This document shows, one piece after another, positions 26,035 through 34,394 of a stretch of DNA of 64,000 bases. The notes below the pieces were generated by a model. That model searched no databases and was not told the origin of the DNA. It saw nothing but the letters and a program-made list of their open reading frames with translations. This DNA is from DASRFR01 sp035651455 (GTDB taxonomy: Bacteria; Acidobacteriota; Terriglobia; Terriglobales; Acidobacteriaceae), in the NCBI GenBank assembly GCA_035651455.1, contig DASRFR010000022.1:248001-312000 (forward strand), read 5' to 3'. Numbering within the stretch: position 1 is the first letter of the stretch; each line of letters begins with the position of its first letter. A program made the translations under genes and the position numbers.

Positions 26035-27996
26035 ACTTTGTATTTTACCGGAGACTGCGGAGCAAACAATCGAGAGGTGCTGGCGATATGGCATCGTTTC
26101 GTGCCACATGCGTCATCTCATTTCGTGCTGCCGCTTACAGGACAGTTTCCGAAAATCCAAGATTACGGGGTGATTGGCGATTGCCGTTCTGCAGCACTGG
26201 TTTCCAACCGCGGCGCAATTGATTGGCTGTGCTGGCCGCGTTTTGATAGCCCCTCCATCTTTGCACGTATTCTCGATCGCGACCGAGGCGGATACTGGTC
26301 GATACGCCCATCCGGCTCATTCACCGTCAAGCGCTGGTACGTGCAGGACTCCAATGTCCTCGAAACCGAATTTCTGTGCAAGGCGGGACGGGCAACGCTG
26401 ACCGACCTTATGCCTGTGTCATCCGAAGAATTCAAATGCACAACTCTTCTTCCAGACCATGAACTCGTGCGGGAAGTGCGCTGTTCGGAGGGAGAATGCG
26501 AAGTCGAAATCGATTTTTATCCGCGAGCGCAGTATGGGTTGAAGTCGATGCGAATGCAGAGCCTGGGTAATTTCGGAGTGCGGATGGATGTCAATCGGGG
26601 AGCTTACTGGCTGCGCAGCAGCATTCCCCTACACCTTGGCGAGGAGAGAGCGACGGCCAGAGTGGTTCTGAAGCAAGGTGACGTGCTGCAGTACTCACTG
26701 ACATATGCAGAAGAATCTCCCGCAGTTCTGCCCGCGCTAGGCGAGAACACCAGGGCCGCAATCGAGCGTTCGGTGAAATGGTGGCAGAATTGGGCTGCCA
26801 TGTCCTGCTATCGCGGTCCCTATCGCGACGCCGTCACACGGAGCGCGCTCGCGCTGAAGCTACTGGCGTATGCTCCTTCTGGCGCGATTGCGGCGGCCCC
26901 GACCACCTCTCTGCCAGAACGTATCGGTGATTCTCTTAATTGGGACTACCGATATTGCTGGCTCCGTGACTCGTCCCTCACGGTTCGGGCTTTGGTCGGT
27001 CTCGGCTACGTGGCCGAGGCGGAGGCCTTTTTGACATGGCTGCTGCACGCGACGCGATTGACACAGCCAGAGCTTTGCGTCCTGTATACGGTCTTCGGAG
27101 AGATAGCCAGCCATGAATGCCAAGTAAATCGTCTGAGCGGCTACATGGATTCTCGGCCTGTGCGCATTGGCAATGCGGCCCGCAAACAGGTTCAGATGGA
27201 CATCTATGGGGAAGTGATCGATGCGGCAGCGCAATATGCGCAACACGTTGAAGGTTTTGATCGGACCACGCAAAAGGTGCTCATCGGGCTCGGAAAATAC
27301 GTTGCCGGGCACTGGGACCGTCCTGATGAAGGAATCTGGGAACCACGATCGGGCCCGCAGAATCACACGCACTCGCGCCTGCTCTGCTGGACTGCATTGG
27401 ACCGACTGCTGGCGATGAATGAAAAGGGCATTGTGCCCGGGATTCCGCGGGAGTCTTTCACGCGCGAGCGCGACCGGATCCGCGAGCAGATTGAAACCCG
27501 CGCCTGGAACGAACAGCTGCACAGCTACGTGGCGACCCTGGACAGCAATGACATGGATGCCACGCTCCTGCGTCTTCCGTGGTACGGATTCGAGCAGGCC
27601 CAGTCGGAGCGTATGCATTCTACCTATCGGAAAATCAGAGAAGCTTTGGGAGCAGGCGATAGCCTGCTTTACCGCTATGAGCGCGATCCGCAAGAAGGCG
27701 CATTCGGAGTGTGTTGCTTTTGGCAAGTCGAGCACGTGGCCCTGGGTGGTGGCTCACTAGATGAGGCACATCATATGTTTGAACAGTTGCTCACTTACGG
27801 CAACGACTTGGGTCTTTTCGCGGAAGAGATTGAGCCAGGCTCCGGCGACGCGCTGGGCAATTTTCCGCAGGCATTTAGCCACGTCGGCCTGATCAGCGCA
27901 GCACTAACCCTTGAAGAACAGAAGCGCGGCAAGGCACATCCCGCCGTCAAGGTGGGTTCCGATGTGGCTGCCTCGAAACGAGAGGCCCGGGTATGA
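26005..27996 (+). CDS. Glycoside hydrolase family 15 (glucoamylase/trehalase-like) protein
   Basis: The frame encodes up to 663 residues. The conserved part begins at KIQDYGVIGDCRSAALVSNR, typical of bacterial GH15 proteins; catalytic-domain hallmarks are NWDYRYCWLRDSSLTVRAL, HSRLLCWTALDR and NFPQAFSHVGLI. These enzymes hydrolyse alpha-glucosidic bonds, including trehalose in several characterised members. There is no signal peptide, so it is cytoplasmic. The true start is unclear: no in-frame ATG precedes the conserved region, and the 5' end overlaps the divergent regulator gene, so a GTG at 26101 or 26125 is likely. The stop overlaps the start of the next gene. Confidence 0.88.
   Translation: MGVQQLRLGHTLYFTGDCGANNREVLAIWHRFVPHASSHFVLPLTGQFPKIQDYGVIGDCRSAALVSNRGAIDWLCWPRFDSPSIFARILDRDRGGYWSIRPSGSFTVKRWYVQDSNVLETEFLCKAGRATLTDLMPVSSEEFKCTTLLPDHELVREVRCSEGECEVEIDFYPRAQYGLKSMRMQSLGNFGVRMDVNRGAYWLRSSIPLHLGEERATARVVLKQGDVLQYSLTYAEESPAVLPALGENTRAAIERSVKWWQNWAAMSCYRGPYRDAVTRSALALKLLAYAPSGAIAAAPTTSLPERIGDSLNWDYRYCWLRDSSLTVRALVGLGYVAEAEAFLTWLLHATRLTQPELCVLYTVFGEIASHECQVNRLSGYMDSRPVRIGNAARKQVQMDIYGEVIDAAAQYAQHVEGFDRTTQKVLIGLGKYVAGHWDRPDEGIWEPRSGPQNHTHSRLLCWTALDRLLAMNEKGIVPGIPRESFTRERDRIREQIETRAWNEQLHSYVATLDSNDMDATLLRLPWYGFEQAQSERMHSTYRKIREALGAGDSLLYRYERDPQEGAFGVCCFWQVEHVALGGGSLDEAHHMFEQLLTYGNDLGLFAEEIEPGSGDALGNFPQAFSHVGLISAALTLEEQKRGKAHPAVKVGSDVAASKREARV
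26042..26069 (-). promoter_or_regulatory. Candidate promoter of the Crp/Fnr regulator gene
   Basis: On the minus strand: TTGTTT (26069-26064), a 16-base spacer and TAAAAT (26047-26042). Seven bases later comes a GTG in the regulator's frame. Confidence 0.4.
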
Positions 27997-28469
27997 ATTG
28001 GGGAAGCTGGCTTCTCTGGGGATTTCTCGCGACCCTGCTGCTCACGACGGTGAGTTCAATGACGCAGGGCATGGGCCTTACGCGTATGAATATTCCCTAT
28101 ATGCTCGGGACCATATTCACCCCTGACCGGGACAGAGCGAAGCTTTATGGCTTTATAGTTCACGTGGCGATTGGCTGGCTCTTCTCCCTCATATACGTCT
28201 TCATCTTTCACTCGATGGGAGCGGCGAGTTGGTGGCGCGGAGCGATCATTGGCGTGCTCCACGGTTTGTTCGTATTGACGGTCGTCACGGCGCTTTTGCC
28301 CGGCCTGCATCCGAGAATGGCCAGCGAGCAGCATGGGCCCACAGCGCAGAATATGCTGGAGCCTCCCGGTTTTCTCGCTTTGCATTACGGGATACGCACT
28401 CCGCTCGCGGCACTGCTCTCGCACGTGGTATTCGGTGCTTTACTGGGAGCGTTCTACCACATGAAGTAA
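27993..28469 (+). CDS. Four-span membrane protein, hypothetical
   Basis: A 158-residue hydrophobic protein with about four membrane helices (near residues 5-25, 50-72, 80-102 and 135-155). The loops are short apart from one polar loop with H-P-R-M-A-S-E-Q-H-G. Its ATG overlaps the TGA of the GH15 gene, so the two are coupled. It resembles conserved uncharacterised membrane proteins of soil bacteria; no function can be given. It converges on the transducer-like gene at 28498. Confidence 0.75.
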   Translation: MNWGSWLLWGFLATLLLTTVSSMTQGMGLTRMNIPYMLGTIFTPDRDRAKLYGFIVHVAIGWLFSLIYVFIFHSMGAASWWRGAIIGVLHGLFVLTVVTALLPGLHPRMASEQHGPTAQNMLEPPGFLALHYGIRTPLAALLSHVVFGALLGAFYHMK

Positions 28470-28497
28470 TTTGCTGCTCTTGCCGCCGTTGCTGGCC

Positions 28498-28878
28498 TCA
28501 GGCTGCATTGGGATACGCCACGGTTGTGATCAAGGCATTCTCTGCCTGGCGCGAGTCCAAACGCGTGTGTTGCGCCACGATGGGCACATCGGAACGAATC
28601 ACGCTTGAGTAATCGGTGTCTCTTGGGATCGGCTCGGGATCTTGCAGGTTATTGAATCGCAAGTGCTTGGTCCGGCGGGCTGGAACCGTGACCCGATAAG
28701 GACCGCCGGGCTCGCGATCGGAATAGTAAATTGTGATCTCCACGTGGGCATCCTGATCGGAAGTATTCAACAGGCACACGGTTTCGTGACTCGTCATCTG
28801 CGGCTCCGGCCCGTGGCTTGCCGCAGGAATGTATCCTTCCGCGATTACCCACTCCCTTACTCCCACTGCTTTAGCCAT
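28498..28878 (-). CDS. Sensory-rhodopsin-transducer (ASRT) family protein
   Basis: A 126-residue soluble beta-sandwich protein with the features of the Anabaena sensory rhodopsin transducer family: AEGYIPAASHGPEP, VCLLNTSDQDAHVEITIYY, VPARRTKHLRFNNL and SSVIRSDVPIVAQHTRLD. No rhodopsin gene is in the window. Relatives have been proposed to be small-molecule, probably sugar-binding, domains. A perfect AGGAGG lies before its ATG, and it is only 15 bases downstream of the FAD/Fe-S dehydrogenase gene, so it belongs to that catabolic operon. Confidence 0.88.
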   Translation of the reverse strand: MAKAVGVREWVIAEGYIPAASHGPEPQMTSHETVCLLNTSDQDAHVEITIYYSDREPGGPYRVTVPARRTKHLRFNNLQDPEPIPRDTDYSSVIRSDVPIVAQHTRLDSRQAENALITTVAYPNAA

Positions 28879-28893
28879 GGATCCTCCTCAATG

Positions 28894-31800
28894 TCAGTGT
28901 CGTGTTGCCGCCCTGCCCAGCAGCAGCGCGCCAGTTGCGATTCCGGCCACCACAACAAGGGCTCGCAGTCTCGTCTTGCGCCGAACATCTTTTCTTTTTT
29001 TGACCAGCTCAGATTCCGGGTAATTGCCGTCGACCATCTGGCCGCCCTGATTTTTCGCGATCTGAATCACTTCGGCAAGATGCAAGCCCTGCCGGTTTGA
29101 CTCTTGAGAAATCTGTTCGCGGCAACTAAACCCATCGGCAATGATTACAGTGCTGGAATCGGCTTTCCGCACTGCGGGCAACAAAACGCGCTCGCCAATT
29201 TGTACGGAGACGTCGTACTTCTCGTTCTCGAATCCAAACGATCCCGCCATACCGCAGCAACCGGATGTAAGCAGGTCGTATTGCAGGCCGAGCTTTCCTA
29301 AAACGGACTTTTCATCGTCGAAGCGCAGCACCGCTTTGTGATGGCAGTGTCCCTGGACCAGAGCTTTCCGTGTCCATCGCGGAAGTTGATAAGCGTCGGC
29401 CTTTTTTTCGAGAAACTCGCTGAGGAGAAAGACTTGTTGCTTAAGTTTCTGCGCCAACCGGTCATCAGGGAAGAGGTTGTGCAGTTCATCACGGAAAACA
29501 GACGCGCAGCTTGGTTCAAGCACTACGATGGGAACACCTGACTCGATCTGAGGCCGGAGAATCTGCATTGTTCTTTGCAGATATGACTTCGCGACGTCGA
29601 GCATGCCGTAGTCGTACAGCGGTCGACCGCAGCAAATATGCATGCTCGGGACCTCGACCTCGAACCCGGCATCTTCAATGACCTGGGTTGCGGCCTGGGC
29701 AGTCTCCGGGAAGAAGTAGTTGTTGAATGTGTCAGGCCACAGGATTACTTTTCCGTTTGTGGCGCGTGACGAGGAGCCGTGCTTGCGAAACCAGTGCTGG
29801 AAGGTATGCGGCGCGAACTCCGGTATCTGTCGCCGTTGGGGCATGCCGGCCAGCAGTTTTGCGACATGGCTGAGCCCAGGTGTCTGAGTGACGAGATTGA
29901 CGAGCCCAGGCCAGAGAGATGCTATGCGCGACCACTGATCGACAAGGCCGAACGCATAGGCGTATCGCGGACGCAGCCGACCCTCCCAGTAATGGGACAG
30001 GAATTCCGCCTTGTATGTCGCGATGTCGACGTTGACGGGACAGTCGCCCTTACAACCTTTGCAAGAGAGGCACAAGTCAAGCGCCTCTTTCACGCTGTCA
30101 TCACGCCAGCCATTCGTGATCACATCGCCGTGCAACATTTCCCAGAGATGGTGAGCGCGCCCGCGCGTGGTGTGCCGCTCTTCGTGGGTCACCATGAAGC
30201 TGGGACACATGGTGTCATCCTCAACTCTCTCGCTGCCTTTACGCCGGCATTTCCCGATGCCCACGCAGCGCAATGCGGCATGCGCAAAGCTTCCATGATC
30301 GTCGGGATATTTGAAGTGGGTCGGCGGATCCCAAGGGTGATAGTCCTCGCCCAAGCGCAAGTCCTGGTCCATCCTGTGAGGCTCGACAATTTTTCCCGGG
30401 TTCATCTTCCAGTCGGGATCCCAGATCGATTTGAATTCGCGGAATGCCTGCAGCAACTCCTCTCCGAACATTTTGTACAAAAACTCTGAACGCGCCTGGC
30501 CGTCTCCGTGTTCCCCGCTGAGACTACCGTCATATTTCACGCAAAGGTCCGTGGCCTCGTCCATGAAAGAACGCCACTTCTTAATTCCGTTTTCGCTCGT
30601 CAGGTCAAAATCGACTCGGCAATGGACGCAGCCTTGCCCAAAGTGGCCGTAGAGCGCGGGATTGTATTCGTATTTGTTGTAGAGCGCGCGCAGCTCACGA
30701 AGATATCCACCAAGCTTTTCCGGGGCAACGGCAGAATCTTCCCAACCCGGCCATGTATCCGGTTCTCCCGGAACGAATGCAGTTGCTCCCAAGCCCGATT
30801 CCCGCACCTCCCAAATGTGCTCCATCTCCTTCTTTTCGGTATACAGCTTCATTGTGGGGGCACCGGCCTGATGCTTCAGATCATCCATGACCTGGTGCGC
30901 GAGATCGATAGCGTCCTGCTTTTTATCCGCGCCGAGTTCCACGACCAGCCAACCTTTTCCTTCGGGCAACATGCGCAGATATGGCGTGTGAGGGCCGGCC
31001 TTCTTTTGAATGTTTTCGTATAGGCGATAATCGATTCCCTCCAATGCAGTCGGCTGGAATTTGTCGATCTCTGTCACATGATCGGCGGCTTCGTACACGT
31101 CAGGGTAGCCGAGAATGAGAAGAACTCGCTCCGCCCGGGCATCGATCAGCCGGCACTTGGCTTCGAGGATGGTGACCAACGTACCCTCACTTCCCACCAG
31201 CGAGCGTGCGACATTGAATCGGCCATTCTTGCCCGGGATGAGCTGATCGAGGTTGTAACCGGAAACCCTGCGCGGAATGGGAGGATATTTATCGCGGATC
31301 AAATCGGCATAACGGGAGCGCAGGGACTTCAGCCGGCGGTAGATGTCTCCCTCCCGTCCACCGCGCGAAATCGCCTGGTCCAGTTCAGCGTCGTTCATCC
31401 AGCCGACAATCATGCGCGTGCCATCGTAGAGCAGGATTTCGAGCTCCTCGATGTTGTTGTCGCACTTGCCCGACATTTGCGCATGCGAGCCGCAGGAATT
31501 GTTGCCGATCATTCCCCCGAAGCAGCAGTGATTGTGCGTAGCGGGATCCGGCCCCCACACGAGCTGGTTGTGCGTGTCTTTCAGCGCCTTCTTGCGCAGC
31601 TCGTCGCAAACGGTTCCCGGCAACACGCGCGCCCAGCGCTCCGTCGCATTCAACTCCAGGACGCCGTGCATGTACTTGGACCAGTCGATCACAATGGCAA
31701 CATTGCAACACTGGCCCGCCAGGCTGGTCCCACCGCCGCGGGATAGCACCGGAGCGCCAAAACGGCGGCATGCTGCCACCGTGTGGACCACGTCCTCTTT

Positions 31801-32022
31801 CGAGCGGGGGACTACTACTCCGATTGGCACTTCCCGGTAGTTCGAGGCATCTACCGCATACATGGCTTTGCTGCCGACGTCGAAACGGACCTCCCCTTCG
31901 ACACTATTTCGCAGTTCGTTCTCAAGCGCGGCAACGTCGACAGTGCCGAAAGCCCTTTTCGGCATTTCGGCCGGCTTTCTTAACTCTTCAGGTGAAATCA
32001 GCGGAACTCTATTCGCAGACAT
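28894..32022 (-). CDS. FAD-linked dehydrogenase fused to Fe-S domain (GlcD-GlpC type), membrane-anchored
   Basis: A 1042-residue fusion: PCMH-type FAD-binding domain (RGGGTSLAGQCCN and GGMIGNNSCGSHA), FAD-oxidase C-terminal domain (GEHGDGQARSEFL), a region with two cluster motifs (CVGIGKCRRK to MCPSF, and CLSCKGCKGDCP), and two CCG domains (HICCGRPLYDYG and TSGCCGMAGSFG). A final hydrophobic helix (LVVVAGIATGALLLG) probably anchors it to the membrane. Such proteins oxidise 2-hydroxy acids such as D-lactate or glycolate and pass electrons to the quinone pool. The ATG at 32022 is chosen for its GAGGAG. It lies 12 bases after the enolase-superfamily gene. Confidence 0.9.
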   Translation of the reverse strand: MSANRVPLISPEELRKPAEMPKRAFGTVDVAALENELRNSVEGEVRFDVGSKAMYAVDASNYREVPIGVVVPRSKEDVVHTVAACRRFGAPVLSRGGGTSLAGQCCNVAIVIDWSKYMHGVLELNATERWARVLPGTVCDELRKKALKDTHNQLVWGPDPATHNHCCFGGMIGNNSCGSHAQMSGKCDNNIEELEILLYDGTRMIVGWMNDAELDQAISRGGREGDIYRRLKSLRSRYADLIRDKYPPIPRRVSGYNLDQLIPGKNGRFNVARSLVGSEGTLVTILEAKCRLIDARAERVLLILGYPDVYEAADHVTEIDKFQPTALEGIDYRLYENIQKKAGPHTPYLRMLPEGKGWLVVELGADKKQDAIDLAHQVMDDLKHQAGAPTMKLYTEKKEMEHIWEVRESGLGATAFVPGEPDTWPGWEDSAVAPEKLGGYLRELRALYNKYEYNPALYGHFGQGCVHCRVDFDLTSENGIKKWRSFMDEATDLCVKYDGSLSGEHGDGQARSEFLYKMFGEELLQAFREFKSIWDPDWKMNPGKIVEPHRMDQDLRLGEDYHPWDPPTHFKYPDDHGSFAHAALRCVGIGKCRRKGSERVEDDTMCPSFMVTHEERHTTRGRAHHLWEMLHGDVITNGWRDDSVKEALDLCLSCKGCKGDCPVNVDIATYKAEFLSHYWEGRLRPRYAYAFGLVDQWSRIASLWPGLVNLVTQTPGLSHVAKLLAGMPQRRQIPEFAPHTFQHWFRKHGSSSRATNGKVILWPDTFNNYFFPETAQAATQVIEDAGFEVEVPSMHICCGRPLYDYGMLDVAKSYLQRTMQILRPQIESGVPIVVLEPSCASVFRDELHNLFPDDRLAQKLKQQVFLLSEFLEKKADAYQLPRWTRKALVQGHCHHKAVLRFDDEKSVLGKLGLQYDLLTSGCCGMAGSFGFENEKYDVSVQIGERVLLPAVRKADSSTVIIADGFSCREQISQESNRQGLHLAEVIQIAKNQGGQMVDGNYPESELVKKRKDVRRKTRLRALVVVAGIATGALLLGRAATRH

Positions 32023-32034
32023 CTCTCTCCTCAC

Positions 32035-33186
32035 TCAAGCCGCAAACTTCTGAGCATCGGCATCTTTCAATTCGAGTCCGAGTCCGGGCCGCGACAAGTC
32101 GGGGCGCAGTTCGCCGTTGACAAGCTCAGGCAGTCCATCAAAGAGCATTCGCTCGATCCGGACATGATCGTGGAAATATTCAAGGTTCTTGAATTGAGCA
32201 ATGGCGCAAGCTATATGTGCGTGCAACGCGGGGGCCGTGTGCCCGGACAACGGGATGTTGCGTGCCTGGCAGAGAGACGCAACCTGCAACATTGAGGTGA
32301 TCCCACCGCATCGAGTAATATCGGCCTGCTGCACGTCAACCGCACCGGTAGCCAACATGCGATCAAAATAAAAGACATCATAACCATACTCGCCGGCAGC
32401 AATATCCATGCCAGCAGGAGCGCGGTCCCGGATCAGGCGGAGCCCATCGAGATCGTCGGAGGAAACGGGTTCTTCGAACCAGGTCACTCCGAAGTCAGCG
32501 AATATTTGCGCTTGGGCAATCGCCTGCTTGCGCGTGTAGGCTCCGTTTGCGTCAACATACAACTCTGCCGAGTTCCCAATCGCCTCCCGAGCCATACGCA
32601 CTCTATGTACATCTGCTTCCGCGTCTCGGCCGATTTTCATCTTCACGCGCGCGATCCCTTGCTGTACCCAGCCGGAAAGCTGTTGCGCGAGCTGCTGATC
32701 TGAATAGGAGGTAAATCCGCCGCTGCCGTAAATCGCTATCCCTTCGCGCACTTGCCCGAGCAACGTAACCAGCGGTATTTTCAGCAATCTGGCTTTCAAG
32801 TCCCATAAAGCGCAGTCCACAGCTGAAATCGCCATGGAGCAAATGCCCGGCCGTCCCAGGTTGCGAATGCGGCGCCACATCGCCATGTAGCCCGCGTTAG
32901 GTGACATGGCATCGCGACCACTGACAACCGGGGCCAGCGTGTCCCGAATCAGCAGCGCTGTAGCGTGGTCAGCGTATGTATAGCCGACTCCGTGCTCGGT
33001 GCCTGCGCTAGCCGTGACCAGTACGAGCGTGGTGCTCTTCCATTCGAGAGTCCCGTCTGATTCAGGGAAGTCGGTTGGGATCGTGTAAGTCGAGACTTGT
33101 ATGCGGTCAACAGGAATGGAGCTGGACTGACGGCGCACCAAGCCTTTGTCGTCGATTTCAGGATGATGACCGGGGGAACCTGCCAC
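32035..33186 (-). CDS. Mandelate racemase/muconate lactonizing enzyme-family protein
   Basis: A 383-residue enolase-superfamily enzyme, probably a sugar-acid dehydratase. It has the KxK catalytic motif (VKMKIG), metal ligands in YVDANGAY, WFEEPV and AAGEYG, and a downstream Asp (ADITRCGG) with His in SGHTAP that would form the Asp-His dyad of the mandelate racemase subgroup. The exact substrate is not predictable. The start is uncertain: GTG at 33186 has no Shine-Dalgarno, and a later TTG-GTG pair near 33141 is possible. It is the first gene of a three-gene operon and is divergent from the SDR, with a palindrome between them. Confidence 0.88.
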   Translation of the reverse strand: MAGSPGHHPEIDDKGLVRRQSSSIPVDRIQVSTYTIPTDFPESDGTLEWKSTTLVLVTASAGTEHGVGYTYADHATALLIRDTLAPVVSGRDAMSPNAGYMAMWRRIRNLGRPGICSMAISAVDCALWDLKARLLKIPLVTLLGQVREGIAIYGSGGFTSYSDQQLAQQLSGWVQQGIARVKMKIGRDAEADVHRVRMAREAIGNSAELYVDANGAYTRKQAIAQAQIFADFGVTWFEEPVSSDDLDGLRLIRDRAPAGMDIAAGEYGYDVFYFDRMLATGAVDVQQADITRCGGITSMLQVASLCQARNIPLSGHTAPALHAHIACAIAQFKNLEYFHDHVRIERMLFDGLPELVNGELRPDLSRPGLGLELKDADAQKFAA

Positions 33187-33240
33187 AAATATTCGATGTC
33201 CCGATTCGCCAGACGGTTAGCCGCGGAGAGAAAAAGCAGG

Positions 33241-33257
33241 ATATCGTATCACGATAT
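33241..33257. promoter_or_regulatory. Palindromic operator candidate in divergent region
   Basis: ATATCGT-ATC-ACGATAT is a perfect 7-base inverted repeat with a 3-base centre, between the enolase-superfamily gene (minus) and the SDR gene (plus). It has the size and symmetry of GntR-type operators; no regulator gene is adjacent. Confidence 0.5.
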
Positions 33258-33351
33258 TAATCCCGCCGACGGCGCGGTGCGAAAGGCGATTTCGCGGTAA
33301 ACATCAGTGCCCCGGTAGACATCCAACCTTGGAATAGCAAAGGAGAAGATT

Positions 33352-34377
33352 GTGGCCAAAAACGAAGTAGTGGTGATCACCGGTGCATCCGCCGGCGTCG
33401 GGCGCGCGACAGTTCGCGAGTTTGCGGAACGGGGCGCGTCCATCGGGCTGATTGCCAGAGGACGAGATGGACTGGAAGGAGCTCGGCGGGAGGTTGAGGC
33501 AGCCGGCGGAAGGGCATTGGTGCTCCCGCTGGATGTGGCGAATGCCGACAAGGTGGAACAGGCTGCCGAGCAGGTCGAGCAGGAACTCGGCCCCATCGAT
33601 ATCTGGATCAATAACGCAATGGCCTCCGTGTTTTCGCCCATTAAGGAAATGACCGCGGAAGAGTTCCGCCGAGTGACCGAGGTGACCTACCTGGGTTACG
33701 TGTATGCCACGCTGGCTGCTTTGAAGCGCATGTTGCCGCGCGACCGCGGCACGATCGTTCACGTGGGCTCAGCTCTGGCTTACCGCAGCATTCCCTTGCA
33801 GGCTGCGTACTGCGCGTCCAAGCACGCGGTGCTGGGATTTTTTGCGTCGCTGCGCACCGAACTCCTTCACGACCACAGCCACGTGCAAACCACCATGGTG
33901 CAGATGCCCGCGCTTAACACTCCGCAGTTTGGATGGGTGAAGAGCCGCTTGGCCCGCAAGGCGCAACCTGTTCCGCCAATCTTTCAACCGGAAGTAGCAG
34001 CCCGGGCCATCTACTACGCAGCCCATCATCCGCATCGCCGCGAGTATTACGCCGGGTGGTCGACGGTGAAAGCCATTGTCGGCAACAAGCTGTTTCCCTC
34101 CTTTGCGGATCGTTATCTTGCTCGTACCGGGTACGACTCGCAACAGTACGACGGGCCGGAAGATCCTACGCGGCCCAACAACCTCTGGGAACCCTTGCCG
34201 GGCGATTTCGGAGCTCACGGTAAATTCGATGAACGTGCACATCCTCACAGCGCGGAGCTCTGGGCTGAAACGCATGCGGGATGGTTGGCCGTAGTTGCCG
34301 TGCTGGGAGTTGCCGGCACAGCATTGACCTTGATCAAAAACAATCGTTCGCACGGCGGCAGAAGGAAGGCTGCCTGA
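33352..34377 (+). CDS. SDR-family oxidoreductase with C-terminal membrane helix
   Basis: A 341-residue short-chain dehydrogenase. It has the NAD(P)-binding motif TGASAGVG (about residues 10-17), NNAMA in place of NNAG, a catalytic Ser in VGSALAYRS and YCASK. After the Rossmann domain comes a 120-residue extension rich in Tyr and His, and a hydrophobic helix (about 312-330) followed by a basic tail, suggesting tail-anchoring to the membrane. It starts with GTG behind AAGGAGAAG. The substrate is unknown; extended SDRs of this kind are common in soil Acidobacteria and Proteobacteria. Confidence 0.88.
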   Translation: MAKNEVVVITGASAGVGRATVREFAERGASIGLIARGRDGLEGARREVEAAGGRALVLPLDVANADKVEQAAEQVEQELGPIDIWINNAMASVFSPIKEMTAEEFRRVTEVTYLGYVYATLAALKRMLPRDRGTIVHVGSALAYRSIPLQAAYCASKHAVLGFFASLRTELLHDHSHVQTTMVQMPALNTPQFGWVKSRLARKAQPVPPIFQPEVAARAIYYAAHHPHRREYYAGWSTVKAIVGNKLFPSFADRYLARTGYDSQQYDGPEDPTRPNNLWEPLPGDFGAHGKFDERAHPHSAELWAETHAGWLAVVAVLGVAGTALTLIKNNRSHGGRRKAA

Positions 34378-34394
34378 CACAACTTTCGGTGCTG

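Noticed and set aside
29779..31746. Two long plus-strand frames (236 and 222 residues)
   Set aside because: Both lie opposite the FAD/Fe-S dehydrogenase gene and show no recognisable domains.
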